A stretch of DNA of 5,955 bases from an uncultured Erysipelotrichaceae bacterium. GTDB lineage: Bacteria > Bacillota_I > Bacilli_A > Erysipelotrichales > Erysipelotrichaceae. The position numbers and the translations under genes were made by a program. The notes under the pieces were generated by a model. That model made no database searches and was not told the origin of the DNA. It saw nothing but the letters and a program-made list of their open reading frames with translations. The stretch covers positions 1 through 5,955 of the forward strand of contig CADCPE010000007.1 in NCBI GenBank assembly GCA_902803275.1, read 5' to 3'. Shown here in pieces: positions 1 through 5,460 of the stretch. Position 1 is the first letter of the stretch. Each line of letters opens with the position of its first letter.

Positions 1-257
1 AAGATATCGCCGTCAGTGAATTCATCGTTTCTTCGCGGCTCAGTTTCAACGCCTACCCCGCCATGGCTCCTGCCCTGAAGATAGGCAGCAAGCTCTTTAC
101 TTGCGAGTTCAACAAGCTCAATACCATTCTGCCTGCACAGCTTGCGGATATAATTAAAATCCTTGGTTTTCTTTTCTTTGTTTATATAAACCTTCTTAGC
201 TTCTCTTTTATGATTCTGAATAACGGCCTTGACCGAAATAGCGCCCTCAACGATCAT
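1..257 (-). CDS. TrmH/SpoU-family RNA 2'-O-methyltransferase, N-terminal part (runs off left edge)
   Basis: Only the first 85 codons lie in the window and no stop is reached. Translated from the ATG at 257, the protein opens with VEGAISVKAVIQ, has a short alpha/beta segment (KKVYINKEKK, about residues 21-30; NGIELVEL, about 44-51) and a SHGGVGVE motif at 64-71. This pattern matches the substrate-binding N-terminal domain of RlmB/TrmH-like SPOUT methyltransferases, where an H-x-G-V segment closes the domain before the knotted catalytic domain. The family transfers a methyl group from SAM to a ribose 2'-OH in rRNA or tRNA; the exact target cannot be told here because the catalytic domain is outside the window. 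The start overlaps the preceding stop as ATGA and has a good Shine-Dalgarno sequence (AAAGGTG) 8 bases upstream, so it is very likely co-transcribed and translationally coupled. The family call is fairly safe and the substrate is unknown. Confidence 0.8.
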   Translation of the reverse strand, partial: MIVEGAISVKAVIQNHKREAKKVYINKEKKTKDFNYIRKLCRQNGIELVELASKELAAYLQGRSHGGVGVETEPRRNDEFTDGDI

Positions 258-1462
258 CTTTTATTCACCTTTCTGATCATGTCACAGCGGTGCACTCTGA
301 AAGGTGTCCGCACATACAGGATCTGGGTCGGCTTGTTGCACAGATCAACGATCTGCCAGTTCTCATCATAGATATCATCAGCCTTGAAACGCTGATTGTC
401 GACATTAGGTCCGAAGACTTCCAGTTCATCAGATCTTGCGAAGATGTTTTTGACTTCAATGGTAGCCATGTTTCTCTCTTCATCAAAATCATGGACAAAA
501 GCCACATAGTCGTGGGTGACAGCGGCGCCGATGACGCCGTAAAGATGCTTGGAATTGTCACAGCTTCCGGAAAGGAAGCCATCATCGCTCGGCCTGTTTT
601 CAGCTTTGGAAAGTTCACTGTCATAGTAATCAAGACGCGCCTGAGTCAGATGGCCTTCGTGATATATCTCATCAATCATCTTGCGGTAAGTCTTGACGAC
701 CTGCCCGATATAGTATTCCGATTTCATCCTGCCTTCGATCTTAAGCGAGGCCACGTTGGCTCTGATCATCTTTTCGATATAGGCTGAAGCTCTTAAGTCT
801 TTTGAAGACATCGACATCAGACAGTTGGGATTCGAGATGATCTCGTCACCATCAAACAGATGGTATTTCCAGCGGCAGGAGTGGGCACAGCCTCCCCTGT
901 TGGCATCTCTTAGAGTCATGCGGTTAGACAGCGTGCAGCGTCCCGAATAGTTTGAACACATGCCGCCATGAATGAAGACCTCCAGCGGTACAGAGACTTT
1001 CGAAGAGATCTCGTTTATCTGTTCCATACTCGCTTCTCTGGCCAGAACGATACGATCGGCACCGAATTCCTGCAGGGTCTTGACTGCAGCCGAATTAAGA
1101 GAAGAAAGCTGCGTTGAAATATGGCATTCCATCTTCGGCGCAAGTTTTCTGACCATCGGGATCAGCGCCAGCGAAGAAATGATGACCGCATCGATGCCGA
1201 TGCTGCCAAGGTAGGTCAGATAGTCACTGATGCCCTTGTAGTCATCATCGTGGAAGACGATATTTACAGTTACATATACTTTGGCACCATACTGTTTCGC
1301 AAACTGCGAAAGCTCCCTGAGATCTTCCAGAGAAAAATTGGAAGCCCTTGAACGCAATGAGAAAAACTTGCCGCCTACATAAACAGCGTCAGCTCCGTAC
1401 ATGATGGCGATCTTGGCTTTCTGAAGATCCTTTGCGGGTGCCAGTAATTCAATCTTATTCAT
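254..1462 (-). CDS. trhP2: U32-family protein, TrhP2/YrrO-like, tRNA U34 hydroxylation
   Basis: The 402-residue protein opens with IELLAPAKDLQKAKIAI followed by YGADAVYVGG (residues 22-31), the hallmark N-terminus of the U32 'peptidase' family. It continues with a TIM-barrel-like pattern, HISTQLSSLN (114-123) and AREAS (141-145). Four cysteines in the family spacing, C169, C176, C192 and C196 (MCSNYSGRC ... GGCAHSCRW), are the residues thought to hold an iron-sulfur cluster. A later ENRPSDDGFLSG stretch fits the conserved C-terminal part of the long subfamily. Characterised relatives (E. coli YegQ/TrhP, B. subtilis YrrO/TrhP2) make 5-hydroxyuridine at the wobble base of tRNAs using prephenate-derived chemistry, and RlhA hydroxylates 23S rRNA. 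The partner gene directly upstream favours the YrrN-YrrO type. The ATG overlaps the previous gene by 8 bases and has no clear Shine-Dalgarno sequence, which suggests translational coupling. The protease label often attached to this family is probably wrong for this member. Confidence 0.88.
   Translation of the reverse strand: MNKIELLAPAKDLQKAKIAIMYGADAVYVGGKFFSLRSRASNFSLEDLRELSQFAKQYGAKVYVTVNIVFHDDDYKGISDYLTYLGSIGIDAVIISSLALIPMVRKLAPKMECHISTQLSSLNSAAVKTLQEFGADRIVLAREASMEQINEISSKVSVPLEVFIHGGMCSNYSGRCTLSNRMTLRDANRGGCAHSCRWKYHLFDGDEIISNPNCLMSMSSKDLRASAYIEKMIRANVASLKIEGRMKSEYYIGQVVKTYRKMIDEIYHEGHLTQARLDYYDSELSKAENRPSDDGFLSGSCDNSKHLYGVIGAAVTHDYVAFVHDFDEERNMATIEVKNIFARSDELEVFGPNVDNQRFKADDIYDENWQIVDLCNKPTQILYVRTPFRVHRCDMIRKVNKR
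266..272 (-). promoter_or_regulatory. Ribosome binding site of the TrmH-like gene
   Basis: On the minus strand AAAGGTG lies 8 bases before the ATG at 257, inside the last codons of the U32 gene. It fixes the downstream start at 257 although that start overlaps the upstream stop codon. Confidence 0.7.
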
Positions 1463-2330
1463 CTTTGCTTATATTCGTCTTCTGATACAGATATCCCGAA
1501 GAGTAGTTCTCGGGATAGGAATGTCTGAAACTTTCCTTGATGAAATCCGCATTCTCTTTATTGACTCTTTTATAGTCGCGGCAAGCCTGCAGGATCATAT
1601 TGTCATTATCGATAAACAGCGTATCGATGACTCCCCTTTTGATCACATCGGCGATCTTTGGCAGTTCCTTAAACATTTCCACTATATAGTCGGTATAGAT
1701 AAAAGTTCCCTCATCATCTTCAACGATAGGCATCCTGTAGTCTCTTTGTTCCTCAATGAGATACAGGCTTTCCTTATTCAGATAATCGTAATCCCTGTTT
1801 ATCTCTTCGAAATAGTTCTTCAGGAATTTTCTTCGGGAATAGGACATGCGCTGATGACCGAAGATCTGAATGTCCACCTGTCCGGGGTTGTTGGAGGCGA
1901 TATCCTTTATCTCTTCAAATGTCAGCTCTCTTGCCAGCATCACCGAATCGATCCCTCTGTTGAGCAGAAAACGCGTATCAAGGGAATTGCACAGGACGCT
2001 CTTGCCGTCATAGATCAGTTTGTCTGCAAGAGAAAACTCCTTAGCAATCTCATACAGACCCAGATCATGGAAATAGATGCCGTCCGGTTCCAACGATTTC
2101 ACAAAGCCCATATAGTCAAGAAGTTCATCCATATCATCTTCACTGATGAAATTATCGATCTGCACATAGACTTTCTTCTTGTTGGACTTGCAGTAATTGT
2201 TTATGATGCGCATCTCATTGCTGCCAAGATGGTATGAAGCAGCAAAAAACCTGCCGATGATCACTCCGTCAACAAGCGGCAATATCCTTTCCAGCAAGGC
2301 TCTTTTCCTTAAGGTCACAAGCAGTTCCAT
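1455..2330 (-). CDS. trhP1: U32-family short subunit, TrhP1/YrrN-like
   Basis: The protein has 291 residues and starts MELLVTLRKRALLERILPLVDGVIIG, a divergent form of the U32 N-terminus. An ARELT motif at 133-137 corresponds to AREAS in the neighbour. Where the long U32 proteins have HGGMC...C, this one has FGHQRMSYSRRKFLKNYF (about 157-174) with no cysteine. Its three cysteines (about C47, C114 and one near 250) are scattered, so it lacks the four-cysteine cluster. Length, order and spacing match B. subtilis yrrN (trhP1), which precedes yrrO (trhP2); both belong to the tRNA ho5U34 pathway. Its stop (TAA) lies inside the start of the next gene (ATGAATAA overlap). The chosen ATG gives the family-typical N-terminus but has only a weak ribosome binding site. 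I infer that it is a non-catalytic or accessory partner of the downstream protein. The U32 assignment is firm, the orthology good but unproven. Confidence 0.82.
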   Translation of the reverse strand: MELLVTLRKRALLERILPLVDGVIIGRFFAASYHLGSNEMRIINNYCKSNKKKVYVQIDNFISEDDMDELLDYMGFVKSLEPDGIYFHDLGLYEIAKEFSLADKLIYDGKSVLCNSLDTRFLLNRGIDSVMLARELTFEEIKDIASNNPGQVDIQIFGHQRMSYSRRKFLKNYFEEINRDYDYLNKESLYLIEEQRDYRMPIVEDDEGTFIYTDYIVEMFKELPKIADVIKRGVIDTLFIDNDNMILQACRDYKRVNKENADFIKESFRHSYPENYSSGYLYQKTNISKDE

Positions 2331-2344
2331 ATCACACTCTATTC

Positions 2345-2362
2345 TACTTTAATTTCAAAGTA
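2345..2362 (-). other. Small AT-rich inverted repeat in the typA-trhP1 gap
   Basis: TACTTT (2345-2350) and AAAGTA (2357-2362) form a 6-bp stem around a 6-base loop, immediately after the typA terminator in the minus direction and 15 bases before the trhP1 start. It may extend the terminator or be chance in AT-rich DNA. Confidence 0.3.
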
Positions 2363-2387
2363 AAAGCGATCCTTAGGTGGATCGCTT
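2357..2387 (-). terminator. Hairpin terminator or attenuator at the end of typA
   Basis: AAGCGATCC (2364-2372) and GGATCGCTT (2379-2387) form a perfect 9-bp stem with a 6-base loop. Read on the minus strand the stem runs into TTTTACTTT, a broken U-tract. The 5' arm overlaps the typA TAA stop (2386-2388). The interrupted U-tract suggests partial termination, leaving some read-through into trhP1, which begins only 27 bases further on. Confidence 0.7.
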
Positions 2388-4218
2388 AGTTCTTGCTTGC
2401 TTCCTTGTTTACCTCACGCATGTGTCTGCGCCTGTCAAGGTTGGTCAGATAGCGTTTCCTCAGCCGGATCGCATCCGGAGTGATCTCGACGAGTTCATCG
2501 TCATTGATGAATTCCAGCGCTTCTTCCAAAGAGAAGATCCTCGCCGGCACAAGTTTCATTGCCTCGTCGTTTCCTGTGGATCTGACCGCCGTCATCTTCT
2601 TGTTTACCGTCGGATTGACTTCGATATCCTGGGTCTTTGAAGAGACGCCGATGATCATGCCCTCATAGACTTCGGTCTGCGGCGTGACAAACAGCTGGCC
2701 GCGTTCCTGCAGGTTCCATAACGCATAGGTCATGGCTTTACCTGAAGCCATGGAGATCAGAGCACCATTAGGTCTCTGCGGTATTTCTCCGACGAACGGT
2801 TCATATTCGATAAACTTTCTGACCATGACACCTTCACCCTTGGTGTCATTGATGAATTCGCTTCGATAGCCCAGAAGGCCTCTAGTCGGAACGTGGTAGA
2901 TGACCTTGGTGTAGGAACCTTCATCCTGGATATCGATCATCTGGCCTTTTCTGAGGTTTAGTTTATTGATTACCGATCCTGAATATTCATTAGGAACGGA
3001 ACAGATGACTTCTTCTACCGGCTCGTTCAAGACGCCGTCAATGGTCTTGAATATTACTTCCGGTCTTGAGACAGCTATCTCATAGCCCTCTCTGCGCATG
3101 TTTTCCAAAAGGATCGAAAGGTGCAGCTCGCCTCTTCCTGAAACCTTGAAGGTATCGGTTGAATCAGTATTCTCGACCTTCAGTCCCACGTTTACTTCCA
3201 GTTCCTTTTCCAGTCTTTCCCTGATGTTGCGGCTGGTAACATACTTTCCGGACTTGCCCTGGAACGGTGAAGTGTTGACCATGAAGTTCATGCTCAAGGT
3301 CGGCTCTTCGATATCGATCTGCGGCAGAGGTTCATAAACGTTCTCCGGACCGATCGTATCACCGATCTCGATATTCTCAATGCCTGAGATCATGACGATA
3401 TCGCCGCATTGCGCTTCACTGATAGCCGTTCTTTTCAGACCCTGATAGTTGTAGAGATTGGCGATCTTGCGGTTTTCCTTCTTGCCGTTGTTGTTGCATA
3501 CAGAGATCATGTTGTTCTGTCTGATGATGCCGGCATAGACACGGCCGACACCGATCCTGCCGATATAGTCGTCATAAGCCAGTGCGCTGACCTGCATCTG
3601 CAGCGGTTCTGCCGTCAGATCAGGATAGGCATCGACATGCTTGACGATCGTCTCAAACAGCGGATTGATATCGTTGTTGGAATCGCCGGGATTGTATCTG
3701 ACGATGCCCTGTCTGGCTATTCCGTATAATATCGGGAAGTCCAGCTGGTCATCGTTGGCAGCCAGGTCCAGAAACAGATCATAGACTTCATCGATGACTT
3801 CGTTGATCCTGGCGTCCTTCTTGTCTATCTTGTTTATAAGCAGTATCGGTCTAAGTCCTGCTTCCAGAGACTTCTTCAGAACGAATCTTGTCTGAGGCAT
3901 TGGTCCTTCCGATGAATCCACCAGAAGGATGACGGTATCGACGGTCTTGATGATACGCTCGACTTCGCTGGAGAAATCCGCATGTCCCGGCGTATCGACG
4001 ATATTGATCTTATAGTCGCGATAATTGATCGAACAGTTCTTGGAATAGATCGTGATGCCTCTTTCTCTTTCCAGATCGTTTGAATCCATGACCTGGGCAA
4101 CTATCTCTTCATGATCGGAAAAGACATGAGACTGCGCAAGAAAGGCATCAACAAGTGTTGATTTTCCGGCATCGACATGGGCAATAACTGCCACATTTAT
4201 AATCTTTCTGAATTCCAT
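2386..4218 (-). CDS. typA: TypA/BipA ribosome-associated translational GTPase
   Basis: The 610-residue length is typical of the family. Motifs in order: G1 AHVDAGKST (13-21), switch I MDSNDLERERGITI (44-57, T56), G3 DTPGHAD (75-81) and G4 NKID (129-132). The usual G5 'SA' region reads LYGIARQG (164-171). Then come the EF-Tu-like second domain, the EF-G-like domains with VNTSPFQGKSGKYVTSR and VSGRGELHLS, and the TypA-specific C-terminus with LQERGQLFVTPQTEVYEGMIIG, DDELVEITPDAIRLRKR and DRRRHMR. These last motifs separate it from EF-G, LepA and TetM. TypA binds the ribosome A site like EF-G and supports ribosome assembly and stress or cold growth. It stands first in a minus-strand block of RNA-modification genes and ends in a hairpin. 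The ATG at 4218 gives the family-standard N-terminus, but its AGG lies only one base before the ATG, too close for a normal Shine-Dalgarno sequence. Confidence 0.97.
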   Translation of the reverse strand: MEFRKIINVAVIAHVDAGKSTLVDAFLAQSHVFSDHEEIVAQVMDSNDLERERGITIYSKNCSINYRDYKINIVDTPGHADFSSEVERIIKTVDTVILLVDSSEGPMPQTRFVLKKSLEAGLRPILLINKIDKKDARINEVIDEVYDLFLDLAANDDQLDFPILYGIARQGIVRYNPGDSNNDINPLFETIVKHVDAYPDLTAEPLQMQVSALAYDDYIGRIGVGRVYAGIIRQNNMISVCNNNGKKENRKIANLYNYQGLKRTAISEAQCGDIVMISGIENIEIGDTIGPENVYEPLPQIDIEEPTLSMNFMVNTSPFQGKSGKYVTSRNIRERLEKELEVNVGLKVENTDSTDTFKVSGRGELHLSILLENMRREGYEIAVSRPEVIFKTIDGVLNEPVEEVICSVPNEYSGSVINKLNLRKGQMIDIQDEGSYTKVIYHVPTRGLLGYRSEFINDTKGEGVMVRKFIEYEPFVGEIPQRPNGALISMASGKAMTYALWNLQERGQLFVTPQTEVYEGMIIGVSSKTQDIEVNPTVNKKMTAVRSTGNDEAMKLVPARIFSLEEALEFINDDELVEITPDAIRLRKRYLTNLDRRRHMREVNKEASKN

Positions 4219-4226
4219 ACCTAATT

Positions 4227-4255
4227 ATTTTATTCATAAAAGCGTTATGTTTCAA
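4227..4255 (-). promoter_or_regulatory. Candidate sigma-A promoter of typA
   Basis: On the minus strand TTGAAA (4255-4250), a 17-base spacer and TAAAAT (4232-4227) form a good vegetative promoter. The predicted transcription start, about 7 bases further on, is near 4220, only 2-3 bases before the typA ATG at 4218. I found no better promoter in the divergent gap; a TTCGAA/TATATG pair further upstream is much weaker. Confidence 0.5.
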
Positions 4256-4297
4256 GATTTTTCATCACAGTTTTTTGTCATATACACGACATTTGCA

Positions 4298-4326
4298 TTT
4301 ACAGTTCGAATATTTTTTTGTATAAT
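4298..4326 (+). promoter_or_regulatory. Sigma-A promoter of the tRNA-Leu gene
   Basis: TTTACA (4298-4303), a 17-base spacer and a perfect TATAAT (4321-4326) precede the tRNA. The expected transcription start near 4333 leaves only about four 5' leader bases before the mature tRNA end at 4337, as is common for stable RNA genes. Confidence 0.85.
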
Positions 4327-4336
4327 GTTTAAGCAT

Positions 4337-4421
4337 GCACCAGTGGCGGAATTGGCAGACGCGTATGATTCAGGTTCATATGGGGCGACTCGTGCAGGTT
4401 CAAGTCCTGTCTGGTGCACCA
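4337..4421 (+). tRNA. tRNA-Leu(CAG)
   Basis: The sequence folds as a complete class II tRNA. The acceptor stem is GCACCAG (4337-4343) with CTGGTGC (4411-4417), followed by discriminator A4418, and CCA is encoded at 4419-4421. The D stem is GCG/CGC with GG in the loop. The anticodon stem is TATGA (4364-4368) with TCATA (4376-4380), and its loop TTCAGGT places CAG at 4371-4373. The variable arm is TGGG/CTCG around a GCGA tetraloop, and the T arm GCAGG/CCTGT carries TTCAAGT. The long variable arm, discriminator A and CAG anticodon identify a leucine tRNA reading CUG. It stands alone, with its own promoter and terminator. Its wobble base is C, so it is not a substrate for the U34 hydroxylation enzymes encoded nearby. 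Confidence 0.97.
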
Positions 4422-4430
4422 CTTAACTAG

Positions 4431-4459
4431 AAAGTCCGAAGATCGGACTTTTATTCTTT
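4431..4459 (+). terminator. Intrinsic terminator of tRNA-Leu
   Basis: AAAGTCCGA (4431-4439) and TCGGACTTT (4443-4451) form a 9-bp stem with the 3-base loop AGA, running into TTTTATTCTTTAT. It starts ten bases after the encoded CCA. The A-T closing pair may open to give a 5-base loop. Confidence 0.85.
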
Positions 4460-4474
4460 ATACACGCTGTTCGA

Positions 4475-4505
4475 TTGTCAAGAAAGTGCGATTGTAGTGT
4501 ATAAT
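4475..4505 (+). promoter_or_regulatory. Promoter of the lipoprotein gene
   Basis: TTGTCA (4475-4480) and a perfect TATAAT (4500-4505) are separated by 19 bases, slightly long for a vegetative promoter. Transcription would begin near 4512, giving a leader of roughly 27-39 bases. The strong -10 next to a non-optimal spacer suggests moderate strength. Confidence 0.6.
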
Positions 4506-4550
4506 TGAAAAAAATATTTACAAGGGCATGATTGCCTAATGCAGGGAACT

Positions 4551-5399
4551 ATGAAAAAACTATTACTTATTATTTTATGTATCAGCTTGTGTGCCTGTTC
4601 AAAGGCACCGACATGGGAAGATGTCAGCTCAAGATTCGCCGAGGTTCAGCAGGCGGCTGCAAATCCTTCCGAGAATGCCGAAGTCTTCCTGGCAGATGAT
4701 TATAAGAAGGTCATCGATTCCATCAAGGCAGATATCGATTCCTTGGAAAAGGCCGATGAAGAAGTCCTGCTGAGGATCTATGAAAATGCGGCATCTTTGG
4801 AAAAGCTCGCTTCCGCCTACAGCAATGATCAGTCTGCTCTAATCAAAGAGCTCGCAGACAAGATCAAGGAACTGGTCAGATCGTATTATGAAAAAGATGC
4901 TGATCAGGCGGCAATCAAAGCGGAACTTGATGCGATGCTTGAAACGATCCTGAACTGGGATCAGGATCAGTGGGCATCGATCGAAAAAAGAAAACTGCTC
5001 AGATGGGCCGATGTCGAAAGCGAATATGAGATTTTGAAGCAGGAAGCGATCGACAATATGACCAGAGGCAAAGATGTGACTGAAAACGAACTTGAAGATC
5101 TCAACCAGACTATCGTCGATAATTACGAGCTGATCGCTGATGGCATAAACGACGTCAACAGGAAGAAAGCCGATGAGATGTATAAGGCAGCTGTCGTTTT
5201 AAAGGAATATACCGAAGATCTCAAGACCGACAACTGCAAAAAAGTAGCAGCTTTCGCCGATGATGCGATAACTTATATCATGAAGCTCTACGGTGCTGAG
5301 GTATCGGATGAGGATTACGATTTCCTCAACCGGGCAAGCTCCGCTGCCAAGTGGTCACTGAATCTCTGGAACGAGGTCACGACCCAGCTAAAACGTTAA
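4551..5399 (+). CDS. Unrecognised secreted lipoprotein with an internal tandem duplication
   Basis: I do not recognise this family. From the ATG at 4551 the protein has 282 residues and begins MKKLLLIILCISLCAC, a short Lys-Lys plus hydrophobic signal peptide ending in an LCAC lipobox, so Cys16 would be lipidated and the protein held on the outer face of the membrane. Cys at position -2 of the lipobox is uncommon. The mature part is acidic and almost wholly predicted helical, with no transmembrane segment or catalytic motif that I can see. It appears built of two copies of about 120 residues. Each opens with W-x-D-V-x-S-x-[FY] (W22 and W152), has a Y-x-x-A-x-x-L segment (Y77 and Y211) and ends in W-x4-W (136/141 and 268/273). 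An in-frame ATG at 4539 would add four residues; both starts have an imperfect Shine-Dalgarno sequence (AAGGG 12 bases before 4539, AGGG 4 bases before 4551). The signal-peptide form favours 4551. It sits between two terminators, so it is probably monocistronic. Confidence 0.8.
   Translation: MKKLLLIILCISLCACSKAPTWEDVSSRFAEVQQAAANPSENAEVFLADDYKKVIDSIKADIDSLEKADEEVLLRIYENAASLEKLASAYSNDQSALIKELADKIKELVRSYYEKDADQAAIKAELDAMLETILNWDQDQWASIEKRKLLRWADVESEYEILKQEAIDNMTRGKDVTENELEDLNQTIVDNYELIADGINDVNRKKADEMYKAAVVLKEYTEDLKTDNCKKVAAFADDAITYIMKLYGAEVSDEDYDFLNRASSAAKWSLNLWNEVTTQLKR
4614..4973 (+). repeat. Lipoprotein internal repeat, copy 1 (protein level)
   Basis: Residues 22-141 (numbering from 4551) run from W22-E-D-V to the W-x4-W pair at 136/141. 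Aligned by eye with copy 2, the first 15 residues share 6 identities (W, D, V, S, Q, A) with F/Y, V/L and Q/K conservative. The hydrophobic positions of the next helix also coincide. The nucleotide sequences are no longer obviously alike, so the duplication would be old. Confidence 0.55.
5004..5369 (+). repeat. Lipoprotein internal repeat, copy 2 (protein level)
   Basis: Residues 152-273 run from W152-A-D-V to the W-x4-W pair at 268/273. The distance from first to penultimate tryptophan is 116 residues, against 114 in copy 1. About four extra residues lie before the Y-x-x-A-x-x-L segment and two fewer after it. Confidence 0.55.
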
Positions 5400-5406
5400 G
5401 GAAAAC

Positions 5407-5448
5407 ACACTTCCATGACATATAATTATGTTATAGAAGTGTTTTTTT
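5407..5448 (+). terminator. Strong intrinsic terminator after the lipoprotein gene
   Basis: ACACTTC (5407-5413) pairs with GAAGTGT (5436-5442). Inside, ATGACATA (5415-5422) pairs with TATGTTAT (5427-5434, one G-T wobble) around a TAAT loop, with a single C/A mismatch between the two stems. Seven T residues (5442-5448) follow. It starts eight bases after the stop codon and should separate the lipoprotein from the next gene. Confidence 0.88.
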
Positions 5449-5450
5449 AT

Positions 5451-5454
5451 GAGG
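5451..5454 (+). promoter_or_regulatory. Ribosome binding site of the phosphatase gene
   Basis: GAGG lies 6 bases before the ATG at 5461 and immediately after the terminator T-tract. It supports 5461 as the true start and hence the absence of a signal peptide. Confidence 0.75.
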
Positions 5455-5460
5455 TAATTT

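Noticed and set aside
254..257. Possible UGA=Trp recoding (Mollicutes-like code) at the end of the U32 gene
   Set aside because: The TGA sits in a typical ATGA stop/start overlap with a good ribosome binding site for the next gene, and tryptophans across the window use TGG.
63..787. Plus-strand open frames of 102 and 165 codons at the left end
   Set aside because: They are antisense to the TrmH-like and long U32 genes, which have clear family motifs on the minus strand.
1521..2237. Plus-strand open frame of 238 codons
   Set aside because: It lies entirely antisense to the U32-family gene at 1455-2330, its translation resembles no known protein, and no promoter or good ribosome binding site precedes it. 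It is a shadow of the real gene.
3409..3729. Plus-strand frame of 106 codons inside typA
   Set aside because: It is antisense to the well-conserved TypA middle domains and has no independent support.
4337..4421. Idea that the neighbouring tRNA is the substrate of the U34 hydroxylation pair
   Set aside because: The anticodon is CAG with C34, whereas ho5U is made on U34 tRNAs. The tRNA is also on the other strand with its own promoter and terminator.
4219..4550. Riboswitch, T-box or attachment site around the tRNA gene
   Set aside because: The 3' end of the tRNA is not repeated elsewhere in the window, no integrase is present, and the sequence between the tRNA terminator and the lipoprotein is explained by a simple promoter and short leader.
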